A DNA stretch of 64,000 nucleotides from Watersipora subatra (taxonomy: Eukaryota > Bryozoa > Gymnolaemata > Cheilostomatida > Watersiporidae), in the NCBI RefSeq assembly GCF_963576615.1, contig NC_088711.1, positions 1,550,001 through 1,614,000 on the forward strand. Reading direction: 5' to 3'. The notes below the pieces were generated by a model. It was not told where the DNA came from, ran no database searches, and worked only from the letters and a program-made list of their open reading frames with translations. How positions within the stretch are numbered: position 1 is the first letter of the stretch; each line of letters starts with the position of its first letter. Positions 12,601 through 23,800 of the stretch are shown piece after piece. The position numbers and the translations under genes were made by a program.

Positions 12601-15600
12601 AGCGCAACTCTATGTGAGCACAACTCTATGTGAGCACAACTTTATGTGAGCACATTTCTATGTGATAATCATAACTTTGGACTGTAGAGTTGAAGGAGAT
12701 TTTACTCGATCCTATCACTAAAACTATTGCAAAAGAACAAATGCATTTAATTAATTAACTTTCTGTATAAATAGGTGTTTGTGTATGATATGTTACATTA
12801 AATTATGTGATAACATTATGTTATTAAAAGCTGTCCATTTCAGTCAATTTTAATTTTGCAGTTACGCCTGTCTAAACCAAATGTTATTCTAGGATGAGTG
12901 CTAAAGTCTATGGCACCTTATAGTGCCTTGCGTTGCGTGTTCACAACTTGAGTTGTACAACTCGAGTTGCACAACTCGAGTTGTGAACACGCAATGCGAC
13001 TTTGTAAAAGTAAGGTGCAATATATTGGTATTACGGTAGCATAACCGTAGATCTGGTTATATTAACAATGGTACATTAATAGGCACCAGTTAGCTAATAG
13101 AAATTAAACTATGTATGTACTGTAAAACTAGAGCTAATGGCGAATTATAGTGTGCCGAGTTTGCAATTCGAGTTGTACAACTCGAGTTGCAACTCGAGTT
13201 GTACAACTCGAGTTTGTAAATATAACTCGAGTTGTACAACTCGAGTTACACAACTCGAGTTCATCAAAAATCCAAGCCGAGTTCTTTCAACAGCAACTCG
13301 AGTTCAACAACTCGGCTTGAGAACATGGAACGAGAAGCACTGTAAGGCGCCATACTAAACAACTCATCATTTCATTTTCTCTAGCTACCTATATTTTTTT
13401 ATATGGAAATTTTTTTGGTGCATCATTAAACGTCGTGGAAATAATTTCTATGTTCATTTTCGGTGTTCATTCAGTTTCTTGTCAGGTTCTAGAGAGATAA
13501 CTCTTTTTTCATTTGAAAAAGAAGTTGCCCGGCTCCCACATAGATTGTTTTTTAGTTTGCTTTTTACATTCTACAATTGTTTTTGTCTCGTTATATTTAT
13601 AGAAATAAATATGCGCAAATATCGCCAATATATATAATTTAAATGTGTCTATATATTTAAATTATTACTATTAAGTTTCTGTAAATGAGACACCCCAATT
13701 AGTACTCACTTTGATTTTTTTACAAACCCGTGTTAGTTTTGCGTATAACACAACTCGAGTTCATCAAAAACCCAGGCCGAGTTGTACAACTCGAGTTGCG
13801 AACACGCAACGCGAGGCACTGTAAGGCGCCGTAAAAGTCAATTATACTCATTTCTCATTCCATTGTCTACAAAGCATCATGGGAAACAGTGCACTGTATG
13901 CTCATGCATGTTAATATGCAGTGCTTTAGAGATTTTTTTCTAGCTTATCTGTGCAGCTGAATGTTTTGGAAACAAGTGGTTGGGCAGTTTGTAAAAGTTT
14001 ATATGCTCAGGTTTAGGCTAACTTTGTAGTGAACCGCAGGCTAATGTTGTAAGTAGTCACAGGCTAATGTTGTAATGCATGCAAGGAAATTTGCAGAGCT
14101 GTAGAGCTAAAATAAGAACTAAGAATGCAATTGTTAACCAATCAGGAGTCAGATTGTTGTACAGTTGAGTGAGGTGTATAAAGGAGCGAATCAGATTGGT
14201 GTACAGTTGAATGAGGTGTATAAAGGAGAGAGTCAGGTAGCTGTACAGTTGCATGAGGTGTATAAAGGAGAGAGTCAGATAGTTATACAGTTGAATGAGG
14301 TGTATAAAGGAGAGAGTCAGATAGTTGTACAGTTGAATGAGGTGTATAAAGAAGAGAGTCAGATAGTTATACAGTTGAATGAGGTGTATAAAGAAGAGAG
14401 TCAGATAGTTATACAGTTGAATGAGGTGTATGAAGAAGAGAGTCATATAGTTATACAGTTGAATGAGGTGTATAAAGGAGAGAGTCAGATAGTTATACAG
14501 TTGAATGAGGTGTATAAAGGAGAGAGTCAGGTAGTTGTACAGTTGAATGAGGTGTATAAAGAAGAGAGTCAGATAGTTATACAGTTGAATGAGGTGTATG
14601 AAGGAGAGAGTCAGATAGTTATACAGTTGAATGAGGTGTATAAAGGAGAGAGTCAGATAGTTATACAGTTGAATGAGGTGTATAAAGGAGAGAGTCAGAT
14701 ATTTATACAGTAGAATGAGGTGTATAAAGGAGAGAGTCAGATAGTTATACAGTTGAATGAGGTGTATAAAGGAGAGAGTCAGATAGTTATACAGTAGAAT
14801 GAGGTGTATAAAGAAGAGAGTCAGATAGTTATACAGTTGAATGAGGTGTATAAAGAAGAGAGTCAGATAGTTATACAGTTGAATGAGGTGTATAAAGGAG
14901 ACAGTCAGATAGTTATACAGTTGAATGAGGTGTATAAAGGAGAGAGTCAGATAGTTGTACAGTTGAATGAGGTGTATAAAGGAGAGAGTCAGATTGTTGT
15001 ACAGTAGAATGAGGTGTATAAAGAAGAGAGTCAGGTAGTTGTACAGTTGAATGAGGTGTATAAAGGAGAGAGACAGATAGTTGTACAGTTGAATGAAGTG
15101 TAAAAAGGAGAGAGTCAGATAGTTATACAGCTGAATGAGGTATACGTATAAAGGAGATAATCAGAAATGGAGGAAATGTAGAAGTATTGACAGATCTGAG
15201 AATCTCTCTAGTCTAATGTGTAGGTAGCTAATGGGAATCACATGATTAGCAGTTCTTGCCTTATTTCTGACATCATTGAAAAGGAATGTAGGGCACCCCC
15301 TCCCGCTGTTTGTGTTTGCCTAGGCTCAACTCTGGGATTTCCAAGGTAATTTGCTAGCCAAACAAGCTATGGTTTTGAAGATAGTGTGTTGACCTGAGCT
15401 TAACGTAGAGTTATTTGCTTGGCAGACCTTGGCTTGGCAGACTGGCTGCATAGCTGGCAGTTGCTTGCCAGCTGCCAGCTATGCAGTGTAGCTGTGCCAT
15501 GCAGTGTAGCTGTGTCATGCAGTGTAGCTCACCCATAGACCTATTAACTGTACCTAATAGGTCTATGAGCTCACCTAAACATGGTATCCTACAAAGAGTT

Positions 15601-15939
15601 GTTGACATCCTTTCCCAAGGCACAGAGTAAAAAATTTGAAGTTGCAACTTTCCCAACCTGATAAAATGTTGAAGTTATGGAGATAGAGAAGGATAAAAAC
15701 AATAGAGATAGAAGTTGATAGAAGTTGTCTGCTCTGTAGGTACTATCTATGAGGGTCAAACTGAGATAAACATAGAGAGTCCTGGAGAACAGGCTAGAGC
15801 CGAGGGCTATAGAACTACAGCGCCTGGTCATCAGCTAAATGAAGTGGCTTCAGGCCAAGGTATTTATCCTGTTTCATCAAATTATGGTGGGTTGAGAGGC
15901 ACAACTCCCACTCTCAATGGCTATAACTATACAGTATAA
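9696..15939 (+). CDS. Unrecognised gene, at least three exons
   Basis: Three exons fit by splice phase: 9696-9732 (SFNVHGNAFTET, donor GTAAGA), 11523-11582 (AKDIAKLRRCQTRRRCVSE, acceptor CTGCAG, donor GTAAGC) and 15740-15939, ending at TAA 15937. The last exon is the best supported. It encodes a 66-codon tail containing TIYEGQTEINIESPGEQARA and ending in TLNGYNYTV, rich in G, Y and T with little charge. A basic stretch (KLRRCQTRRR) before a flexible Tyr/Gly tail resembles the cytoplasmic end of a membrane protein, but no membrane segment is visible here, so more 5' exons would be needed. The 4.1-kb last intron is filled with repeats. The first exon is short and could be false. I do not recognise the family. 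Confidence 0.3.
10317..10490. repeat. CTG/CCG-rich minisatellite
   Basis: Units of about 21 bp built from CTGCTGTCACTGCTGCCGTTG. It gives a leucine-rich open frame (10253-10591) that looks like a repeat artefact. Confidence 0.8.
10800..11280. repeat. Copy 1 of a dispersed segment also found at 13980-15350
   Basis: The stretch shares ordered blocks with 13980-15350: AGGCTAA motifs, CCAATCAGGAG, GACAGATCTGARAATCTCTC and a TGTTTGTGT...CCTAGG block. This copy lacks the 42-bp array and has one unit-like sequence at about 11035-11085. It is probably an old duplicated or mobile segment; no ends are defined. Confidence 0.55.
11357..11518. repeat. 40-bp tandem repeat, 4 copies
   Basis: Four near-identical units containing CACTGTCATTGGCTATGCTT and CAGTATACCTTGG, ending at the acceptor of the predicted exon at 11523. 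Confidence 0.9.
11925..12562. repeat. 32-bp minisatellite, about 20 copies
   Basis: The unit is GTAAGTAGGCATGTAATCAT plus ATGTATGAGTCT. The minus strand stays open for 157 codons through the array, with a repeating peptide whose frame rotates between units. That is a property of the repeat and not evidence for a gene. Confidence 0.92.
12600..12660. repeat. Short tandem repeat (TATGTGAGCACAACT), 4 copies
   Basis: Four copies of a 15-17-bp unit with small changes. Confidence 0.7.
12910..13832. mobile_element. Foldback/MITE cluster built from AACTCGAGTT palindromes
   Basis: Three groups (about 12910-13018, 13150-13352 and 13748-13832) are made of CAACTCGAGTTGTACAACTC-type self-complementary units. 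The outer ends are inverted relatives: GGCACCTTATAGTGCCTTGC at the left and, on the other strand, GGCGCCTTACAGTGCCTCGC at the right, each followed by GTTGCGTGTTC. No transposase is present. The arrangement is a nested or composite foldback element; target duplications could not be defined. Confidence 0.65.
14164..15160. repeat. 42-bp minisatellite, about 23 copies
   Basis: The unit encodes NEVYKGESQIVIQL in one plus frame. Because 42 is a multiple of 3, a 182-codon frame (14165-14713) and a 129-codon minus frame stay open. Units differ mainly by single substitutions, and several change the reading frame to a stop, so protein selection is not evident. The array sits inside the intron of the 9.7-15.9 kb candidate gene. 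Confidence 0.92.
15534..15567. repeat. 13-bp perfect inverted repeat
   Basis: CATAGACCTATTA is followed, after an 8-base loop, by its exact complement, just before the tyrosine-rich exon. Confidence 0.75.
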
Positions 15940-17824
15940 AGGTCTAGTGAGTTGATCACTAACAGGCCTGCCGTCACCAGCTGAAGCTCATAGTTTAATA
16001 CACCTGTTTATGCATCTTATTAAATTAAACTGTAATGACCTTCTTGTGTTTTATTCTTAGATTATACCCCCCCCCCCCCCGCAGGAAATTAGGAGAACTG
16101 CTAGCACCTTTTTGATTGTAGTATTTGGGAGCAGGTCTTAACATAAACCCAAACTCTAATTAGTTTTGGCTAGATCGCTTCTGCTTCTGTAGAACAAATT
16201 TTGATATTTTGTACAACCAGTTTCTATGTTAGCTATAAAAGAGTTCTTGCTACTGGATCTAGATTTGTTGTCAACACTTTGAAGATTGACCCGAGATAAT
16301 TTGGGAATTGTGTTCCCACCTGATACTACACCCGAGTAGACCAAGCTCTAGAGTTTCACTTTGTTTTTTTGTTGTTTTTTTTTCAAATTATGTAGAGTTA
16401 TGAAATTTAGGTCACTTTGTACAGTATATTGTACGTTTTTAGTATAGTTCCAATGTTTTAAGTTGATTGGATGATTAGCTTTTAAGACATCAATGAACTA
16501 CCAAGGATGCTTCTAGCCAACTGAGAAATGAAAAATGGCTGCTGAGAGAATATTAGTTTCTAAATAAATGGCACCCTGATTGAAATTTTTAATAATGGAT
16601 CAATAATAAGGATTGAAAATAGACCAGGCTTTACACTAAAACTATTTGTTTTCTATTTTTAAAAATATACGACTACACACTCTGTACAGACTCGCTGTCC
16701 ATACTCGATTTCGGTTTTTTCATTGAGGTCTACAAGCGTAAAATTTCAACATATTATTCAGTTCAAAAAGGAATGAAGCCATCCTAATTGTAAGAGAACT
16801 CAAGCAGCCTTTTCTACCTATTACTCACTCACCACTTTATTTTCCTTTGTTAATTAAAACTATATTTATTTGTTGTGTCGATTGTGTCGTTTGCGACACC
16901 ATATTGAATCGGTGTAAAAAAGCCTTCAAAAACAAAAATGATTCTGAAAGTTAGTGGACCAATCTTTATTTTGAGTACAAAATTGGAATCAGCGTGTCTG
17001 ATTTACCTATAAAAAAAACAACGAAAGCTGTTCGTGGCAGTTAGTCTTTAATTAAAACATTGTTGTATTCGGGTCTAAGGCGCCACGAGAGTTGTTTCGG
17101 CGTGTTGTGTTTGGCCAACTGTGCTGGTGGTTTTGCAATAGAATCGAACTGTCTTCAGTGGTCGGCCCTGTGTCTCGACACGTTTTTATTTCTAGTAACT
17201 ATCCTCCATCCAAGCTTCCAATGAGCAAGACACGGCTGATGATTAATAGACAAGTTTTCTACATGGACTACTTGAATTAGCTCAGTGAGTGTTTTTAAAA
17301 ATGGCAAAAGGTTCGTGTCAATAATTTTTTATCTTTTATAAAATCGTTATGTTTTGTATTGCCGGAGAAGAACATGTTGTAAATATGTTGTTCAATTGTA
17401 GATATCACAGTTTCGGTGTTAATTCAATACAACAGCAATGAGTCATCTTTAAATCAGTGATTTAAACCCACCTTTAAACACTCGCAAGCTACAAACCTAT
17501 CGTTAACCGCTATACTAAGTGCTTTCACATTTGATAGAAGGTTGTTAACATGGTCTAGGATCAGGTGACTTGTTTGGGTATACAAGGTCAGGCTTCAAAG
17601 TGTTCAAACAGTTTCATATAATAATATGTCAGTATGAGAGTGCAGCAACCAATATGCTATGGAATATCCCTAAGAAAGTTGGAGCGATGATGACTAAGGA
17701 ATATCAAAATTTTGGTTTTTATATACCAACAGTTTTTTGCATAGGAAGTTTTAGATGTTTCTCAGATGGAACGATCCCAGCTGTGAAGGGGTTATGGCAA
17801 CATGTTGATCCATAAGAGAGTATT
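15940..17824. other. Intergenic region upstream of the coiled-coil gene
   Basis: Contains a C14-type homopolymer at about 16067-16080 and AT-rich DNA. The 200-300 bp before 17825 are presumably 5' UTR or promoter. Plus-strand open frames at 17092-17280 and 17570-17815 have no convincing start or protein features. Confidence 0.4.
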
Positions 17825-20800
17825 ATGGTTTCAGATGTACCTGCGGAGGAGGCCGCCAGCGCCAGGTCTCCTAGCAACAATGATGCTCAAAACATTCAGT
17901 ATCTTCTTGAAGAAAATAAGAGAACCGCTAAAAGACTAACCGGTAAGAGATGAAACTACTTTTTGACATGTAAAACATTGTAAAAGCTTCGTATAACAAA
18001 GGTAAGGCTTGAAAAAAGTTAATTAAAAACTTTCGGCCTCACACACTGTTGGCTCTCAAGTATTGAACCATTAAATATCAGAGCGGTTTTATATTTTCAA
18101 CATAATTACCTTCATTACTAACATTTGAGATAGCGGTGATGAATTTATTTTTAAACAGCGGAAAGATGTATTATGTTATACCATAAACCGTAAGCTAATA
18201 AATATAGTATAATCTACCTTATTAATAATACAAAAGTGCTGCGCATAACATGAAAATGACATACTAAATTAGTAGAGTATCCATGCCATGGCCACCTTTG
18301 CCACCATGGTCATTTCCACCTTGGACAGAAAGAGCTACTTTCACAAACACTTTTAAAACAGCTTAGGGTGACAATAAAATGCAAACAAAAACAAAGTTTC
18401 CTCGATGTAGCACCGCTAGTGACAGCACTGCTAGTGACAGCACCGCTAGTGACAGCACTGCTAGTGACAGCACCGCTAGTGACAGCACTGCTAGTGACAG
18501 CACCGCTAGTGACAGCACTGCTAATGACAGCACCGCTAGTGACAGCACCGCTAGTGACAGCACCGCTAGTGACAGCACCGCTAGTGACAGCACCGCTAGT
18601 GACAGCACCGCTAGTGACAGCTTTGCTATCAACAGTGCCACTCATGACGCATACAACCACAAAAGAAGTGTTCTTTACTTATGGTCATGCCCATAGTTAC
18701 CAATAGATACAACACAGAAACAACCAAATAGAACTTCACTCATGCATTCTCACATGTAGGCTTTAAGGTCTAATAACATACTATTTTAATTTTTAAGACA
18801 TCTTTCTTTAGAGTATAAGTTTTTGAGAATGCTCTTTCAATCTCGATTGTTTTTTTAAACATGAAGAGTCTTCCGTCATCATGCACTAAAGTAGCATTCT
18901 TTTAACTGTTTGCAGATAATTGTCATAGCCCTCAGGTTTTCTAAGGCTGAGGATGAGTTCTCAAGTCTGGTGCAGTTAACCTCCCAAACCAAGCTCTCAT
19001 TGATGTGCTCTTGCTCCTTTCATAGTTCCTATTTATGAGTATTTATGTTGGTTTTATGATCTGAAGATGTGGAAAATGAAAACAAAAGTCTAAAGGAAAT
19101 GATGAGGAAGCTCCAGGATGCAAGTAAGTAATTTCTGGGAACAGATGAAGAAGGTGTGACATGAACTGTAGCAGAGGGAGTCAGCTGTGAGTTGATAGTC
19201 AGGGTGAAACATTAGCTTTCTTTTTGAAGTTTCTGTATACTTATATATTATGTTCTGTCCATGATTCTCATCTCACTTAGGCAAGCCTCGATGAAAGCCA
19301 TTATTGCTACTACCTACATGTATGTGATCATATGAGTGTATGTCGGTATGATGGTGTGAATGTATATATGGATAATTGTATGTCTGAATGACTGTATAAT
19401 TGAATGATTGAGTAAGTGTATAATTATATGAGTGTATAAATGTATGAGTATATGATTGTGTATTGATGTCAATTGATGTATTGTAGTCAATGTATTGATG
19501 TATTACAGTAAAAGGGAAGCCATTTCCTTCCCCCTCAAGTGTTGCTGTACCTGAATCTGATCCGGTAAATGAGGAAAGGGAAAGCAGTTCCAGCGAAGAA
19601 GCAGAGCTAGAGGAGGCACATGATTTGTAGTAGTGACAGTGTAGCATGGTGAAAAGAAAAGGAAGATATGCTTATACTAGTAGACAAAAGTTGTTTCATC
19701 ATCAGCCAGTTGTGTTTCGATCTGTCGAACAAGTTTACCATCGCAAACTGTAGTGATTTGTCTGCTCCAATAAGTTTTTGCTTATTATATGGTCAAACCT
19801 TACCTCTGATCATGTTGAGATACAATTTTTTTTAGATGTGACTAAATCATAATATTGTAAAGGAAACTGCTCGTTCCCTTTACTTCTCCACAAGCCCACC
19901 AATAAATAAAGCTACCTAGTCACCAGAATATATATATTTTATTAGAAATATATATATATATAAATACATGAAGCCAAAGTGTGTACATCATAGATATATA
20001 TACCTATGGTATATATATCTATGGTGTACATACAATGAACATTCATGTAGAGATCCTTCGCTAACTCTGCTGAACGATACCACTCTTCTTTTATATCGAT
20101 TGTTCTTACATTATATAATGTATACATATTTTTCATTATAAATATATATAGTATATATATATATATAAATACATAAAGCCAAAATGCGTGCATACAATGA
20201 ACAATCATGTAGAGAGCCTTCGCTAACTCTGCGAAACGATAACGCTTTTCTTTTATATTGATTGTTCTTACATTAGGCCCCACCCCTTTTCTTTGTTTAT
20301 CGCTCGGTCAACCGAGTCGGCTCACCGGTGATCGAGCCTTCTTCGATAGTAGGAAGGCTTGGTTCGACAATTTCAGTGGCCTTGGAGTCGGTCGCTCTGG
20401 CTTTGATCATGGGGCTCTGTCGTAACAACATCACACCCAAGATCTTTTAAGACAAGAGATTTTTAGATGAAGGTAAAAAACCAGCAGAATTTAGAAATCT
20501 TACTATGTCTAATGTAAGTTTAAGTAAGTTAAGATTAGCAGTATTCCTACCACTGAGTTTGTGTATCAAACCTACACTTGTGTTTATGTGTATCTGCAAT
20601 AAGGTAACAGTGAAAACTCCGTTTTGCTGGCTGTTTCTGTGTTAATCTCGCTTTTTGCATAGAGGCATAAGGCTTTAGTGCTTAGCCTTTTATATATACC
20701 TAGTTTTATATGATGCAAATGTTTCAATTCTATAGATAATTAATTAAAGTATTGATCATATATTTAAGCTCTGAAACAAAGGAAACAAATCTGTATCTAT

Positions 20801-23800
20801 ATTTCTCAAAGTATGTCTGTATGTCGTATATCTGTCTGTCATTCCGGCTACAGCTATTATTAGAATAGCTGTAGCTGGACAACGATGCAGACGCAAAGTC
20901 ATGGCTTACCGTCACTAGAAGCCTAGCTTATTAAGCAGCTTACTGGAATGTTCCATTGGCAATGTGCCTGGCTAATAGCTTGAAAGTTACAGTTGTTTAA
21001 CAGTTTTAAAAACTTTACAGTTGCTTATATTTTTCTTTTAATTTATTTCAACTACACAAAACACTTCTTTCAAAATACGTAGTTTGGAAGTTAGAATGGG
21101 AAATGTTGTTATATGTTAAATACAAATCAATTTTCTGTCCAAAGACTTTTTTATTACTCACGCAACGCTGTGTAGCACAGCTAGTACATGTATATTTATA
21201 AAATATTTGCTGTTACATGCGAAGCATTCCAAATACAAATCGTATAACAAAACATCAAAACATCAACTATCTAAGTTGCACAGCATATCACCCCATAGAT
21301 GTCTTAGTCTGATATAGCACAGTCTGTTACTAAAGATGAAATACTTCCCAAGCTCTACAGTTTTAGTCATTAGGTAGATCTACAGTAGATGCAATGGCAA
21401 CAGGTTTCACACCTGTTGAATCCTAGATATCTATTCCTCTGACTGAACTAGTTGGCTATTACAGTGTTTGAAGGAAGGTAAGATAAATGCATACTGAATA
21501 TAACTGCTCTGCATAAGCTCTAAATTTATGAACTGCTGGATCTTTAGATGCACTATAAGTAGTGTTATTTACTTGGTATAAATACAAAATAACTCAATAA
21601 AATTGGCCACTAGTTCAAAAGGTACAGGAGTTGCCTTCTCTGATGGTTTAAGATTGGCAACAAGGCTTATTAGAGCTAACAGTATTTATAATTAGTGAAT
21701 GGCTGTATAATGAAGAGCTAACGTCTGATATAAATTGTTACAAGTTGGTCTTAATACAACCATAGATGAAAGAGTTCGTATCTTTAAGTTGGTCTTAATA
21801 CAACCATAGATGAAAGAGGTCGTATCTTTAAGTTGGTCTTAATACAACCATAGATGAAAGAGTTCGTATCTTTAAGCTCATAGGAGCTTTCTCTTCAATC
21901 AAGCTGGCTATGGTGAATCGTGTTTTGTCTAGATTTTAGATGTAGCTTTTTCGTAAGATTTACAATCAAACTGCGTCTGGTCGGAAATGACTTCATGACT
22001 AAAGAGAGTCACCGGTAAATGACTACCAAAGTCATTATAAGAAGGGTTTCCTACTAACCTATTGTTTACGGGTGATTGCAGGAACTTCTGCCTTTTTATT
22101 TAGGTATTACATGATAGGGAGACGTGTCTTACCTTTTATTCTATTGTCCTATTCTCTATTTTAGCCAAATAATGCAACTATTTTTTAACATTTCTTAATT
22201 CTATAAGCATTTACTTAGGTGCAAATATGAAAAAAATAGCATTAAATTATTTTAAAAAAGAATACACAAATGTTCCATGTTTATAAGCTTCATTTTAAAG
22301 TAATGTTTAATGGTATCTATTGCTCACAATTCAGAATATTGTTATCAATCGTATCTCTGGCTGGACTTGCTAATTCGCATCTATGCTGAATCTAATCTGT
22401 GTGATTGGTAGCAGAATAGCGTTTAGTAAAAGATCCTGTCACATCTGAAGATAAGCGTTATACATGTACTTTGCAATGGATAAACACAATGGGAATAGGT
22501 ATTTCACATTAGAGATAGCTCACAATTACGATATGAAAGCAAGGTTATCACAGAAATCAATATTGCAAGAGAAGAGAACATAGTGAAGGTATCGAATGAT
22601 ATAGTCAAAGTGCTGACTCATAATAAGACAAAAGATAATTAATATTTAACCAGCAGACCTGCCAACCCAAGAGTGGGGCAATGCGTGAGATTTTGTTTTG
22701 GGGCAATTGATGTATCAATGAAAGTATATATAAAACTGTGGAAATTGGGGCAAAAATTTCACGCATTTCTCACGCATTTTCATTTTTTCTTTGGGGTGAT
22801 TGCGTGAGTCTCACGCCCAATGCGTGAGAGTTGGCAGGTATGTTAACCAGTTGTCAAGCGAATGGGAAAACAGCTGCCCGCCTACCAAGTTTTGGAAAAG
22901 GAAAAGTTGGATTTTCCATTTTCCTAAGTCAACGGAAATGGAATTTTCCATTCCTTTGCTACGTCTGTGTTTGTCTGCTGATGAGTAATCATGTAATAGA
23001 AGGAGCCATTTCGCCTTTCAACTTGCGTTTATGTGCCACGCTGATCACGCTGTGAGCTCATGGCTACAGATAGTGTGTTCAATATGCAAATCAACTATTT
23101 AATCCATTCGTATATAAGCACTAGTTCATCGCAGAGGTAAGTTCAAATGTGCTTTTTTTACTATCTCACGTGGTTTAGGTACACGTGAGATATTCAATTT
23201 CTAATCTCGTATCGCTCACAATTTGAACAGATATACAGAAGTTTCTGCCGTGATTAGGATTCATGGTGGCGGACAATACTCGAGTCGAGCCAGCTATACT
23301 GACAGTAGATAATCGCATGCGTGGGCGATGCATCGGCAGAAGTCATGTCCCGAGATCGTAATAATTAATTTTCCAAGGTTCTTATTTTGTGGTAACCAAA
23401 TATTGCCTTCACAATATTGCGCTTAGTGCACATATGCCACAAATATTGTTAATGGATTCATTATTGGGCCGCCGATAAAAGATAACTCCAACTTTATGGA
23501 TTCGTGTTGTATACCTCACTTGAAAAAAATACGTATCCCTCCAGAAGTGTCTTAATCTGGGCTGTATTGTCCAAAGAAAAAGTGATCAGGATACTGTCAG
23601 TTAGTAGTTGCCGAAGACCGACTCGGCCGTGCAGGGAGGGTCTGGGAGGGGAGCAAAAGCGCCCTCCCAGAGAAGGGGGGCTCGGCCCTCCCCCAAGAAA
23701 ATTTTGAGAATTAAGAGCAAAATTAGAGCATTTTAAAGTGTATCTTGTATTATTTAAAGGTTGACTTGCGACGAAATTCCCATTACAGTTATTTGGTATC

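Noticed and set aside
14165-15007. 182- and 67-codon frames of NEVYKGESQIVIQL repeats as a repetitive protein gene
   Set aside because: The frames follow the 42-bp array, several units carry stops, the opposite strand is equally open, and there is no start context or splice support.
18310-18706. Four overlapping frames on both strands at the 15-bp array
   Set aside because: The array lies in an intron between supported exons, and frames on both strands are open only because of the unit length.
20370-20385. Intact tRNA gene at the GGTTCGACAAT motif
   Set aside because: No acceptor stem, box A or anticodon arm could be folded around it.
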